NCBI GenBank assembly: GCA_016866775.1
Contig: VGLJ01000007.1
Span: 1-64,000 of the forward strand
Direction: 5' to 3'
DNA from: Candidatus Rokuibacteriota bacterium
Lineage (GTDB): Bacteria; Methylomirabilota; Methylomirabilia; Rokubacteriales; CSP1-6
Length of the DNA stretch: 64,000 nt
Position 1 is the stretch's first letter, and each line of letters starts with the position of its first letter. Position numbers and translations under genes: made by a program. The notes beneath the pieces were generated by a model that saw only the letters and a program-made list of their open reading frames with translations, was not told the origin of the DNA and searched no databases. This document shows positions 1 to 8,667 of the stretch, one piece after another.

Positions 1-2
1 GT

Positions 3-104
3 CATGTCCCCACGTCCATCGCCACGGCGTACGAGCTCCTGGCCCGGGCCCTGCTGCAACGATTGCCCTGTCGCTCGTGTGGACGGCTCCCGGAGACGGG
101 ATGA
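3..104 (+). CDS. C-terminal end of an unidentified protein (partial)
   Basis: The frame is open from the window edge to a TGA at 102-104. It gives about 33 residues with an ordinary amphipathic composition (AYELLARALLQRL) and a late CxxC pair. A terminator-like hairpin follows 30 bases downstream, which fits a gene end. Too little remains to name a family. Confidence 0.35.
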   Translation, partial: HVPTSIATAYELLARALLQRLPCRSCGRLPETG

Positions 105-133
105 TATTTAGTAACACAGTAGTACTATGGGAC

Positions 134-163
134 GGGGCGGAGGGCTCGTACGGCCTCCGCCCC
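134..163 (+). terminator. Hairpin terminator candidate
   Basis: A perfect 10-bp stem (GGGGCGGAGG with CCTCCGCCCC) encloses a 10-base loop and is followed by a modestly T-rich stretch. It lies between the partial gene at the window edge and the next gene, so it may end the upstream transcript. The lack of a clean T-run leaves this tentative. Confidence 0.4.
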
Positions 164-217
164 TGTATCGTTCTCTGGACATTGAACGAGCCCCAACGTG
201 CGGCGTAGTCTGCGCGC

Positions 218-592
218 ATGGGAACGTTCTACGTCGACGCTCTCGTTGCGGCCCCGCACGCATCGACGCGGCGAGAAGCCCTCAAGCTCCTCGTTGACAC
301 GGGCTCGATGTACAGCTGGATCTCGACGACCGTGTTGCAAACGCTCGGCGTCGAGCCCTTCACGCGCCGACGAATCGTCACGATCGATGGCTCGCTGTCC
401 GAGCGTGACATGGCGGAAGTCGTGATGACCCTCGAGGCGCAGACGCTGCACACGCTTTGCCTCGTCGGTCAGCCGGGGGATCTGGAAGGGCTCGGCGCCT
501 ACACCCTCGAAGGGTTCGGCCTGGGCGTGGATCCCATTCAGCGCCGCCTGATCCCCGCGATCATGTTCGGCGCCTCGGCGCTCGCGTCTTAG
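218..592 (+). CDS. Retropepsin-like aspartic protease family protein (clan AA)
   Basis: 124 residues. The catalytic-type triad D-T-G-S sits at about residues 30-33 (LLVDTGSMYSWI), followed by hydrophobic strands as in single-domain retropepsin-like proteins, which act as dimers with one Asp from each subunit. The length suits the soluble bacterial members of the family. No signal peptide is visible, so it is probably cytoplasmic. A later FG..LGVDP..RRLIP segment resembles the flap and C-terminal strands. Its substrate is unknown and it stands alone, convergent with the next minus-strand gene. Confidence 0.6.
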   Translation: MGTFYVDALVAAPHASTRREALKLLVDTGSMYSWISTTVLQTLGVEPFTRRRIVTIDGSLSERDMAEVVMTLEAQTLHTLCLVGQPGDLEGLGAYTLEGFGLGVDPIQRRLIPAIMFGASALAS

Positions 593-594
593 CG

Positions 595-885
595 CTACAG
601 CGTCGCGTTGATCGTGCGCGCGAGATCGACATCGCGCGCGCTCAGCCCGCCGGCGTCGTGGCTCCAGAGACGCAGCGTCACCTGGTTGTAGTCGTGCACC
701 GTGATGTTCGGGTGATGGTTGGCCTTCTCGGCGAGCGCCGCCACGCCATTCGCGAAGATCATCGCCGTCTTGAAGTCGGCGAAGCGCCACGTGCGCTGGA
801 TCGCGTCGGCGTCGCGCGTCCATTCGGGCAGGGTCGCCAGCTCGCGCGCCAGCACGTCCTCGGGAAGGCGGGGGCCCCCGGGCAT
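595..885 (-). CDS. 4a-hydroxytetrahydrobiopterin dehydratase (pterin-4a-carbinolamine dehydratase)
   Basis: 96 residues, the usual length of the PCD/DCoH family. It carries the family signature around E-K-A-N-H-H-P-N (about residues 53-60), followed by a V...L.L.SHDAGGLS..D stretch. The paired histidines dehydrate 4a-carbinolamine pterin formed by aromatic amino acid hydroxylases. The ATG at 885 is used because the family N-terminus starts there; the frame stays open further upstream but overlaps the neighbouring gene. Two bases separate it from the NHL gene upstream, so the two are likely co-transcribed. No aromatic hydroxylase lies in the window. Confidence 0.85.
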   Translation of the reverse strand: MPGGPRLPEDVLARELATLPEWTRDADAIQRTWRFADFKTAMIFANGVAALAEKANHHPNITVHDYNQVTLRLWSHDAGGLSARDVDLARTINATL

Positions 886-887
886 GG

Positions 888-1808
888 CTATGCGCGCGTC
901 AGCTTCTGGAGCGAGCGGATCTCGCGCGGCGGCTTCTCGTCCTTGCCCTGCGCGGTCCACGACACCTCGGCCACGTAGAGATCGCCGCGCGAATCGACCA
1001 CGCAGCCGTGCGGCGCGATGAACTCGCCGGGCTTCTCGCCGCGGAACGTGCCCCCGACGCGATCGACCAGATCGCCCTTCATGCTGACCACCGACACGCG
1101 CGCGCCGATGTTCGGGACTTCGGCATTCACCGGCAGGTGTGACGGCAGCTCGCCGACGTAGCCGAGCCCGGCGGCGCGATCGATGTGAAGTCCGCAGGGC
1201 CGGTGGAGGTTGTTCCACTGCGCCAGGTAGCGCCCTTCGCCGTCGAAGATCTGCACGCGGCTGTTCTCCCGGTCCGCCACGTAGACGAGGCCCTCGCGGT
1301 CGGTCGCGATGTTGTGCGGGATGTTGAAGCGTCCCGGATCGGTGCCCGGTCCGCCCCACGAGTGGAGATGCCGGCCCTTCGGATCGAACTTGTGGACGTG
1401 CGAGTTGCCGTAGCCGTCGGAGATGTAGACGTTGCCGGTCCGCGGGCAGAGCGCGACGTGGGTCGGGCGGTTGAACGGCTTGCCGCCGTGGAGCGTCGAC
1501 GCCTGGTCCGGGTTCCCGATCGTCAGCAGCAGCTTCCCGTCGGCCGTGAACTGGCGGATGGTGTGATGCAGGTCATCGGTCAGCCAGAGCGTGTCGTCCG
1601 GGCCGATCGTGATCCCGTGCGGCCGGCGAAACACGCCCTCGCCCCACGACCGCAGGAATGTCCCCTCGCGATCGAACACGATGACCGGATGCTCGCCGCG
1701 ATTGAAGACGTACGCGTTGTCGCGCGCATCCACGGCGACGCTCGTCGCCTCCACGAACGACCAGCCGTCCGGCAAACGCCCCCAGGACTCGATCGCGCGA
1801 AATCCCAT
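888..1808 (-). CDS. NHL-repeat six-bladed beta-propeller protein (peptidyl-amidating-lyase-like)
   Basis: 306 residues made of NHL-type blades, seen as repeated patterns such as PHGITIGPDDTLWLTD, PTHVALCPRTGNVYISDGYG, PHNIATDREGLVYVADREN and PHGCVVDSRGDLYVAEV. The layout matches the six-bladed propellers related to the lyase domain of peptidylglycine amidating enzyme. Bacterial members are often annotated that way without proven activity. No signal peptide is seen. It is upstream of and nearly touching the pterin dehydratase gene. It is divergent from the Fe-S/NrfD gene, with an 89-bp spacer that must hold both promoters. Its ligand or substrate is unknown. Confidence 0.75.
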   Translation of the reverse strand: MGFRAIESWGRLPDGWSFVEATSVAVDARDNAYVFNRGEHPVIVFDREGTFLRSWGEGVFRRPHGITIGPDDTLWLTDDLHHTIRQFTADGKLLLTIGNPDQASTLHGGKPFNRPTHVALCPRTGNVYISDGYGNSHVHKFDPKGRHLHSWGGPGTDPGRFNIPHNIATDREGLVYVADRENSRVQIFDGEGRYLAQWNNLHRPCGLHIDRAAGLGYVGELPSHLPVNAEVPNIGARVSVVSMKGDLVDRVGGTFRGEKPGEFIAPHGCVVDSRGDLYVAEVSWTAQGKDEKPPREIRSLQKLTRA

Positions 1809-1897
1809 GCCAGCCTCCCCGCGTCTGTCGGGCCAATGATACGATCAGCCCGCGCCTGCCGTAGATCCAAAGCGGGGAGAGCCGGAGAGGAACGCGC

Positions 1898-3439
1898 GTG
1901 CGCTACGGGTTCGTCATCGATCAGCGGAAGTGCATCGGCTGTCACGCCTGCACCGTCGCCTGCAAGGAAGAGAACCACGTGCCGCTCGGCGCCTTCCGCA
2001 CGTGGGTGAAATACGTCGAGCGCGGCCGCTATCCCGAGACCCGCCGCTACTTCTCGGTCCTGCGCTGCAACCACTGCGACGACGCGCCGTGCGTCACCAT
2101 CTGCCCGACCGTCGCGCTCTACCGCCGCCACGACGGGATCGTGGACTTCGACGGCGCGCGCTGCATCGGCTGCAAGTCCTGCATGCAGGCGTGCCCGTAC
2201 GACGCGCTCTACATCGATCCGGCCACGCAGACCGCCGCGAAGTGCCACTACTGCGCGCACCGTATCGAGGTCGGCCTCGAGCCCGCGTGCGTGATCGTCT
2301 GCCCCGAGCAGGCCATCATCGCCGGCGATCTCGACGATCCGACGACGCGGATCGCGCGGCTCGTCGCCACGGAGCAGGTGCAGGTCCGCAAGGCCGAGCA
2401 GGGCACGCGACCGAAGGTCTTCTACCTCGGCGCCGACACCGCCGCGCTGACCCCCTCGATGCAGTCGCCGACCGCGCATTACGTCTTCGCCACCCGGCCG
2501 CAGGCCGAGGTGGATCTCGTCCGCATGGTCGAAGAGGTCCAGCGGATGGAGCCGCGCGCCGACGGCGCGGCGAGCCGTCCCGTCTACGACGCCCCGCACC
2601 TGACGCGCCCGTGGGGCGCGAAGGTGTCCGCGTACCTGTGGACGAAATCGGTCGCCGCGGGCAGCCTGCTCGTCGCGGCGCTCGCCGCGCTGCTCGGCGC
2701 GTCGCCGGCAAGCCCGCTGCTCGGCCTCGCACCGCCCGTCATCGCGCTGCTGTTCCTCGCGATCACGACCGCGCTGCTCGTCCTCGACCTCAAGCGTCCG
2801 GACCGCTTCCACTACATCCTGCTCAAGGGCAATCCCCGGTCGTGGCTCGTGCTGGGCGCGTGGATCCTGATCGCCTACGGGATCATCGCGGTCGTCTGGC
2901 TCCTCGCGAGCGCCACGGGCACGCCGGGGCTGCTGCGCGCGCTCGCGATCCCCACGATGGTGCTCGCCGCGGGCGCCGCGGGGTACAGCGCGATGCTCTT
3001 CGGCCAGGCCGAGGGGCGTGATTTCTGGCAGAGCCCGCTGCTGCTGCCGCAGCTCCTGATCGCCGCGGTCGCCGCGGGGGCCGCCACGCTGCTCGTGGTG
3101 GGCGCGCTGGGCGGCGCCGCGCCCTCGGCGCTGACGCGCCTCGGGTGGCTGCTCGGCGCGTCGCTCGTCGGCAACGCCGTGCTGCTCTTCGCCGAGCTCG
3201 GCGCCACGCACGCGAACGTCGACGTCACCCGCGCGGCGCGGCTGATCACGCGCGGACACTACGCGGCGCGGTTCTGGATCGGCGTCGTCGGCGCCGGCAT
3301 CGGCGTGCCGCTGTTGCTCCTCGGCGGGGCACCCGGTCACGCGGCCGCCGCCTCGGTCGCCGCCGTGCTCGCGCTCCTGGGGCTCGCGATCTACGAGGAC
3401 ATCTGGGTGAAGGCCGGCCAGAGCATTCCGCTGAGTTAG
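1898..3439 (+). CDS. Fused 4x[4Fe-4S] ferredoxin and NrfD-like membrane subunit
   Basis: 513 residues. The first 200 or so contain 16 cysteines in four ferredoxin-type groups (CIGCHAC..C at 12-22; CNHC..C...C; CIGCKSC..CP; CHYC...C..CP), as in the electron-transfer subunits of the DMSO/polysulfide reductase family. From about residue 245 to the end there are roughly eight hydrophobic helices with the NrfD-type motif LDLKRPDRF...NPRSW. In most relatives these are two separate genes. The start is GTG with GGAGAGGAA just upstream. The molybdoenzyme gene begins 9 bases after the stop, so this is probably its electron-wire and quinone-reactive anchor. Confidence 0.85.
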   Translation: MRYGFVIDQRKCIGCHACTVACKEENHVPLGAFRTWVKYVERGRYPETRRYFSVLRCNHCDDAPCVTICPTVALYRRHDGIVDFDGARCIGCKSCMQACPYDALYIDPATQTAAKCHYCAHRIEVGLEPACVIVCPEQAIIAGDLDDPTTRIARLVATEQVQVRKAEQGTRPKVFYLGADTAALTPSMQSPTAHYVFATRPQAEVDLVRMVEEVQRMEPRADGAASRPVYDAPHLTRPWGAKVSAYLWTKSVAAGSLLVAALAALLGASPASPLLGLAPPVIALLFLAITTALLVLDLKRPDRFHYILLKGNPRSWLVLGAWILIAYGIIAVVWLLASATGTPGLLRALAIPTMVLAAGAAGYSAMLFGQAEGRDFWQSPLLLPQLLIAAVAAGAATLLVVGALGGAAPSALTRLGWLLGASLVGNAVLLFAELGATHANVDVTRAARLITRGHYAARFWIGVVGAGIGVPLLLLGGAPGHAAAASVAAVLALLGLAIYEDIWVKAGQSIPLS

Positions 3440-3448
3440 GAGATCCGG

Positions 3449-6271
3449 GTGACGCCTTCCGAGCCGCTGCATCCGTCCGCGCGCGAGCTGCCGCCGCCCA
3501 CCGGCGGTCTCGCGAGCTTCCCGCCCGTCGAGCGCTGGGACGACTGGGAGGAATACGATCCGGTCGCGTGGCCGCGGAAGGTCACGAAGCGGTACTCGCT
3601 GATCCCGACGATCTGTTTCAACTGCGAGGCCGCGTGCGGGCTGCTCGCCTACGTGGATCGCGACAGCGGAAAGATCGCGAAGTTCGAAGGCAACCCGGTG
3701 CATCCCGGCAGCCGCGGGCGCAACTGCGCGAAGGGCCCGGCCACGCTCAACCAGGTCGACGACCCCGAGCGCATCCGCTACCCGCTGCGCCGCAAGGGCG
3801 CGCGCGGCAGCGGCGAGTGGGAGCGCGTGAGCTGGGACGAGGCGCTCGACGACATCGCCGGCCGCATCCGCAAGGCGCTCGTCGAAGGCCGGCAGAAGGA
3901 AGTGATGTACCACCTCGGCCGGCCCGGCCACGAGCTGGTCTACCTGCAGCGCGTGTTCCACGCCTGGGGCATCGACGGCCACAACAGCCACACCAACGTC
4001 TGCTCGGCGAGCGCGCGCGCCGGCTACGCGTTCTGGATGGGGATGGACCGGCCGTCGCCCGATCACGCGAACGCGCGCGTGATGCTGCTGCTCTCGTCGC
4101 ACCTCGAGACCGGCCACTACTTCAATCCCCACGCGCAGCGAATCATCGAAGGGAAGATGCGCGGGGCGAAGGTCATCGTCGTCGACACGCGCCTCAGCAA
4201 CACCGCGTCGATGGCGGACTGGTGGCTCGCGCCGTGGCCGGGCACCGAGGCCGCGGTCCTCCTCGCCATCGCGAACATCCTCGTCACCGAGCGGCGCTAC
4301 GACCGCGACCACGTCCGCCGCTGGGTGAACTGGGAGGAGTATCTTCGCGAGGAGCGGCCCGATCTTCCGCAGACGTTCGAAGGCTTCGAGCGCGCGCTCG
4401 AGGAGCTCTACGCCGAGTACACGCCGGCCTTCGCCGCGAAGGAGAGCGGCGTCGACGCCGCGAAGATCGTGGAGATCGCGCGCGCGGTCGCCGGCGCGCG
4501 CGGCGCGCTCGCCACGCACGTCTGGCGCAACACCGCCGCCGGGAACCTCGGCGGCTGGCAGGTCGCGCGCGCGCTCGAGCTGCTCGTCGTGCTGACGGGC
4601 TCGGTCGGCACGCCGGGCGGCACCGCGCCGAACGCCTACAACAAGGCGATTCCCGCGCCGCCGATGATGCCGCCGCCCGCGAAGGTGTGGAGCGAGCTCC
4701 TGATGCCGAAGGAGTACCCGCTCGCCTTCTTCGAGATGAGCTTCCTGCTCCCGCACTTGCTCGAGGAAGGCCGCGGCAAGCTCTCCATGTACTTCACGCG
4801 CGTCTACAACCCCGTGTGGACGAACCCGGACGGCATGGCGTGGATCGAGATGCTGACGGATGAAAGCAAAGTCGAACGGCATGCATGTCTGACTCCGATT
4901 TGGAGTGAAACAGCGTGGTTCGCCGATTTCGTATTGCCGATGGGCCACGCCTCGGAGCGCCACGACCTCATGTCGCAGGAGACGCACGCCGCGCGCTGGA
5001 TCGGGTTCCGGCAGCCGGTGCTGCGGCTGGCCCTCGAGCGCCAGGGCAAGGTGTTCGACACCACGTGGCAGGCGCACGAGGCCGCGGGCATCGGGCAAGT
5101 CTGGGAAGAGGACGAGTTCTGGATCGAGCTCTCGTGGCGTATCGACCCCGACGGCGCGCTCGGGATCCGCAAGTACTTCGAGTCGCCGTATCGCGCCGGC
5201 GAGAAGCTCCGCATCGCCGAGTTCTATCAGTGGATGTTCGAGCACAGCGTGCCCGGTCTGCCGCAGGCGGCGGCGAAGGAAGGGCTCACGCCGCTCGAGT
5301 ACATGCGCAAGTACGGCGCGTTCCTCGTCGAGGACAACGTGTACGAGTCGCACGAGAAGGCGCTCGGCGCGAAGGACCTCGAGGGCGCGAGCGTCGATCC
5401 GCAGACGAAGGTCGTCTCGCGCGGTGGCGCCGCGATCGGCGTCGAGGTAGACGGCGTTGCGCGGACGGGCTTTCCCACGCCGTCGCGCAAGCTCGAGTTC
5501 TTCTCGCGCACGCTGAAGGAGTGGAAGTGGCCCGAGCAGGCGGTTCCGCGCTACATCCAGAGCCAGGTGCACTTCTCGAAGATCGACCGTGCGCGCGGCG
5601 AGATGGTGCTGCTCCCGACCTTCCGGCTGCCGACGCTCATTCACACGCGCTCGGGGAACGCGAAGTGGCTCGCCGAGATCTCGCACACGAACCCGCTGTG
5701 GGTGCATCCGGAAGACGCGGCGCGCCTCGGCGTCGTCACCGGCGATCTCCTGAAAGTCCAGACGGCGATCGGCTACTTCGTCGACCGCGTGTGGGTGACC
5801 GAGGGCATGCGCCCCGGCATCCTCGCGTGCTCGCATCACATCGGCCGGTGGCGTCTGCGTGAGGCGATCGGCGGCGAGCGGTGGTCCACCGCGCTGGTGG
5901 ACCTTCGTCAGGAATCACCGGGTCAGTGGCGGATGCGGCAGGTGCACGGCGTCAGGCCGTTCCCGAGCGACGATCCGGACTCCGAGCGCGTCTGGTGGGA
6001 AGAGGCCGGCGTGAACCAGAACCTCACGTTCCCCGTGCAGCCCGATCCCGTGAGCGGCCAGCACTGCTGGCACCAGAAGGTCACGGTCACGAAGCCGGCG
6101 GAGGGCGAGCGGTACGGCGACATCTTCGTCGACACGCGCAAATCGTTCGAGATGTACCGCCAGTGGCTCGCGCTGGCGCGCCCCGCGCCGGGGCCGGGTA
6201 GTTTACGCCGGCCGCTATGGCTGCCGCGCGCGTTCAAACCGGACGCGTCGGTGTATCGGCTGGAGGGCTGA
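3449..6271 (+). CDS. Molybdopterin oxidoreductase, catalytic subunit (DMSO reductase family; Psr/Phs/Soe-like)
   Basis: 940 residues. The N-terminal [4Fe-4S] cysteines are C56, C59, C63 and C93. The likely Mo ligand is C185 in HTNVCSASARAGYAFWMG, followed by family motifs such as KVIVVDTRLSNTA and the C-terminal dinucleotide-binding region. No Tat signal is present, so the enzyme is probably cytoplasmic. That is unlike PsrA or PhsA and like the sulfite-oxidising SoeA. With the preceding Fe-S/NrfD fusion it forms a two-gene membrane complex that exchanges electrons with quinone. Sulfur oxyanions are plausible because a YeeE/YedE transporter is nearby, but the substrate cannot be read from sequence. 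GTG start, with GGAG 8 bases upstream. Confidence 0.85.
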   Translation: MTPSEPLHPSARELPPPTGGLASFPPVERWDDWEEYDPVAWPRKVTKRYSLIPTICFNCEAACGLLAYVDRDSGKIAKFEGNPVHPGSRGRNCAKGPATLNQVDDPERIRYPLRRKGARGSGEWERVSWDEALDDIAGRIRKALVEGRQKEVMYHLGRPGHELVYLQRVFHAWGIDGHNSHTNVCSASARAGYAFWMGMDRPSPDHANARVMLLLSSHLETGHYFNPHAQRIIEGKMRGAKVIVVDTRLSNTASMADWWLAPWPGTEAAVLLAIANILVTERRYDRDHVRRWVNWEEYLREERPDLPQTFEGFERALEELYAEYTPAFAAKESGVDAAKIVEIARAVAGARGALATHVWRNTAAGNLGGWQVARALELLVVLTGSVGTPGGTAPNAYNKAIPAPPMMPPPAKVWSELLMPKEYPLAFFEMSFLLPHLLEEGRGKLSMYFTRVYNPVWTNPDGMAWIEMLTDESKVERHACLTPIWSETAWFADFVLPMGHASERHDLMSQETHAARWIGFRQPVLRLALERQGKVFDTTWQAHEAAGIGQVWEEDEFWIELSWRIDPDGALGIRKYFESPYRAGEKLRIAEFYQWMFEHSVPGLPQAAAKEGLTPLEYMRKYGAFLVEDNVYESHEKALGAKDLEGASVDPQTKVVSRGGAAIGVEVDGVARTGFPTPSRKLEFFSRTLKEWKWPEQAVPRYIQSQVHFSKIDRARGEMVLLPTFRLPTLIHTRSGNAKWLAEISHTNPLWVHPEDAARLGVVTGDLLKVQTAIGYFVDRVWVTEGMRPGILACSHHIGRWRLREAIGGERWSTALVDLRQESPGQWRMRQVHGVRPFPSDDPDSERVWWEEAGVNQNLTFPVQPDPVSGQHCWHQKVTVTKPAEGERYGDIFVDTRKSFEMYRQWLALARPAPGPGSLRRPLWLPRAFKPDASVYRLEG

Positions 6272-6324
6272 GCGCCGAGAGCCGTTCCACCCCTTCCCGC
6301 CGCCCGGCCGTATACCTTTCCGAG

Positions 6325-6828
6325 ATGGACGAAGGGGCGTTCACGAAAGTGGCCGAGGAGTACGGGGCGCGGCTCTATGCCGTCGCCTTCCGTTTGCTCG
6401 GCCACCGCGCCGACGCCGAGGACGCCGTCCAGCGCGCCCTCATGAAGGCGTTCGCCGCGCGCGCCGCGTACTCCCCCCAATGGGCCGTGTCGACGTGGCT
6501 CTACCGCATCCTCACGAACGTCTGCGTGGACGAGCTGCGCCGGCGGCGGCCGACGAGTGAGATCGACGACGCCCACAGGTCGACGCCATCGCCGGCGGGC
6601 GCGATCGGGGCGCGCATCGACGTCGCGCGCGCGCTCGAGAGCGTGCCGCGTGAAGCACGTGTGCTGCTCGCCCTGCACTACGTCAACGGGCTCTCGCATC
6701 GCGAGCTCGCGCAGATCCGCGGCATCTCCGTCAACACCGTCAAGAGCCAGCTCGCGCGCGGCAAGCAGATCCTGCGCGTCCGGCTCGAGAGAGGACCTCA
6801 TGGACCAGCTCGACGATCTCCTCGCTGA
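6325..6828 (+). CDS. ECF-type RNA polymerase sigma factor
   Basis: 167 residues. Region 2 runs through YGARLYAVAFRLLGHRADAEDAVQRALMKAF and STWLYRILTNVCVDELRRRR. Region 4 has the helix-turn-helix SHRELAQIRGISVNTVKSQLARGKQ. The frame is open further upstream (to 6217), but the ATG at 6325 begins the conserved region. The last 29 bases overlap the alkyltransferase gene, so the two are translationally coupled, in the place where an ECF sigma normally has its anti-sigma factor. This suggests a response to alkylation damage; that link is inferred. Confidence 0.85.
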   Translation: MDEGAFTKVAEEYGARLYAVAFRLLGHRADAEDAVQRALMKAFAARAAYSPQWAVSTWLYRILTNVCVDELRRRRPTSEIDDAHRSTPSPAGAIGARIDVARALESVPREARVLLALHYVNGLSHRELAQIRGISVNTVKSQLARGKQILRVRLERGPHGPARRSPR

Positions 6829-7492
6829 GTATTTCAACCCGGCCGTCGCGCCGAAGCGCCTCGCGACGCGGCTCGCGCGGCCGGCGGCACGCGCGACGGT
6901 CGTTGCGGATCCCGCGCGGTTTCATCTCGAGGCGAGCGATCGCGGCATCCGCCGCCTCGTGTACGGCCGCGGCCACGACACCGCGGCGACGGCGGCGGCG
7001 CGGCGCCATCTGGCGCGGGCGCGCGAGGAGCTCGCGGAGTACCTCGCGGGCGCGCGGACCTACTTCTCGGTGCCGGTCGACCTGGAGGTCGGCGACTTCC
7101 AGGGCCGCGTCCTCACGCAGGCGGCGCTCATCCCCTACGGCGAGACGACGTCGTATGCGGAGCTCGCGCGGCGCATCGGGCACCCGCGCGCCTCGCGCGC
7201 GGTCGGCAACGCGCTCGGCGCCAATCCGGTGCCCATCGTGGTCCCCTGCCATCGGATCATCCGCGGGGACGGGAGCTGGGGCCACTACGCGTTCGGCGGC
7301 GACATGAAGACCGCGCTCCTGCGGCTCGAGCGCACGACGCCGGCGCTCGTGGGCTCGGCGACGACCAGCATCGTGTGCCGGAAGGGCTGCGCCCACGAGC
7401 AGCGGATCAGCGAGCGGCACCGCGTGGTGTTCGCGTCGCTCGACGACGCGCGCAGCGTGGGCTACCGCCCGTGCAAGGTCTGTCAGCGCTGA
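6800..7492 (+). CDS. Methylated-DNA cysteine methyltransferase with C-terminal Ada-type zinc domain
   Basis: 230 residues. Residues ~35-180 are an Ogt/MGMT protein with the suicide motif VPCHRII (C150), helix [16 protein letters not shown], and VGNALGANP. Residues ~188-230 hold C193, C197, C225 and C228 with [10 protein letters not shown]. This is the C-x3-C...C-x2-C pattern of the Ada N-terminal methylphosphotriester sensor, here at the opposite end of the protein. The first ~28 residues belong to neither domain and could contact the sigma factor. The ATG at 6800 lies inside the sigma gene. The 3' end overlaps a convergent fragment by 10 bases. Confidence 0.85.
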   Translation: MDQLDDLLAEYFNPAVAPKRLATRLARPAARATVVADPARFHLEASDRGIRRLVYGRGHDTAATAAARRHLARAREELAEYLAGARTYFSVPVDLEVGDFQGRVLTQAALIPYGETTSYAELARRIGHPRASRAVGNALGANPVPIVVPCHRIIRGDGSWGHYAFGGDMKTALLRLERTTPALVGSATTSIVCRKGCAHEQRISERHRVVFASLDDARSVGYRPCKVCQR

Positions 7493-8257
7493 GCGGCCCC
7501 CTTCGCGCAACGGAACCCGATGATGGCGTTCTGCGAGTCAGGTGGGTAGTCGTAGCGCAGCATCGTTCGCGGGCCGAACACGATGCCACCCCAGGAGGCA
7601 CCGCGCAGGACGCGCCTGGTACCGGCGTCGGGGCCCGTCGGGTTTCGATTCGGACTGCGCGAGTAATAGTCGTTCGCGTACCAGTCGGCGACCCGCTCCC
7701 ACACATTGCCCGCCATATCGTGCGCGCCATAGGGGCTGACGCCGCTCGGATACGAGCCGACGGGCGTCGGCTTGCCGACCTTGCTCTGCCCCGAGTTCGC
7801 GCGGCTCGCGTCCCATAGTGCGCCCCATGGGTATTCGCGCCCATCGGTTCCGCGCGCCGCCTTTTCCCACTCTGCTTCACTCGCAAGACGCTTGCCCGCC
7901 CACTTGCAATAAAGGTCGGCATCGTGCCAGCTGACCCCGACCACGGGGCTGGGATGACGCATTGAATGCGGTGTCTGTCCAGTAGGTCGGCTCCGACCGA
8001 CCAGTCGCGCGCATGAAACGCTCGTAGAGCGTGTTCGTCGTCTCGTACTTGTCGATGTAGAACGCGTCGAGATAGACACGATGGATCGGCTTCTCGTCGT
8101 CGTATTGGTCGGCTCCCATCGTGAACTCGCCCGCGGATACGAGCAGCATTTCTGCGCCGTCGTCGCTCTTGATCATCTTCGCCGGGCCGACCGGCTCGAT
8201 GTCGACCACGACTTCGCCGCGCGAATTGTCGGCGACGACGACCTCGCGCGCCCCGGT
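7483..8257 (-). pseudogene. SUMF1/formylglycine-generating-enzyme-like protein, 5'-truncated and frameshifted
   Basis: The upstream frame reads [40 protein letters not shown]. After an indel it continues as [31 protein letters not shown]...[11 protein letters not shown]...RVLRGASWG...IIGFRC, a classic SUMF1 fold. The break is at the G4 run 7945-7948 (one base too many), which is also where a sequencing error would fall. The 5' end stops at 8257 without a signal peptide and abuts a different gene fragment. The C-terminal half lacks the catalytic cysteine pair of true FGE, so even an intact copy would be a non-FGE member. Confidence 0.75.
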
Positions 8258-8565
8258 TCACGGTCGAGCGGTTCGCACATGGCCTCAACGTCTCGGAGAC
8301 GGGGTCGGATCTCCGCGTTCAGTTCCAGAGCGATTCGCGTTACGCCGAATTCGTGCCACGCGCGAGCCAGCGCGAGGTCCTGGGTATCCGCCTACCGGTC
8401 GCCCGTGCCGATGACGTGCTTCGGGGGAAGGTCTGGGCGGCAGGTGATCCGACGCGCCGGCCGAGTGAGCGCCAAAAAGACCTCGCGGATATCGCGCGAC
8501 TACTCGAAGCGTTCCCGTTGCTGCGTGCCCAGGTCCCTGCTGAGATTCTCGCCCATCTCCTCTGA
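8254..8565 (+). pseudogene. C-terminal fragment of a nucleotidyltransferase (AbiEii-like) protein
   Basis: The frame reads FTVERFAHGLNVSETGSDLRVQFQ, then LGIRLPVARADDVLRGKVWAAGD, then RPSERQKDLADIARLLEAFP, ending in AEILAHLL. This is the C-terminal pattern of AbiEii/AbiGii-type nucleotidyltransferases, where K and D residues in GK...R...KDLADI close the active-site domain. The N-terminal catalytic half is missing: upstream of about 8254 the sequence belongs to the truncated SUMF1-like gene on the other strand. It could start at an internal GTG (8353), but nothing suggests a functional protein. Confidence 0.6.
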
Positions 8566-8595
8566 ATTCCCGCGCGGCGAGTAACCTCCGGTCGA

Positions 8596-8664
8596 GCGGC
8601 GGCTTCGCCGCCGCATTCGAATCTTGGGGGGAGTTTCGAGGGGGGCCGTCGAGGCCCCCCTCGA
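8596..8664. terminator. Double hairpin between convergent genes (copy A of an intergenic hairpin family)
   Basis: First a perfect 8-bp stem (8596-8603 with 8607-8614, loop TTC), then a perfect 12-bp stem (8636-8647 with 8653-8664, loop GTCGA) rich in G/C. The pair sits between a plus-strand gene end (8565) and a minus-strand gene end (8668), so it probably serves as a bidirectional terminator. A similar arrangement recurs near 12.1 kb, 23.2 kb and 60.1 kb. Confidence 0.6.
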
Positions 8665-8667
8665 TGA

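Noticed and set aside
1580-5839. A 1419-residue open frame on the minus strand across the molybdoenzyme genes
   Set aside because: Antisense shadow caused by high GC; composition is Arg/Ala/Gly-rich without domains, while the plus strand encodes well-recognised proteins.
3449-6271. Naming the molybdoenzyme soeA or psrA
   Set aside because: Absence of a Tat signal favours Soe-like, but substrate specificity in this family cannot be read by eye.
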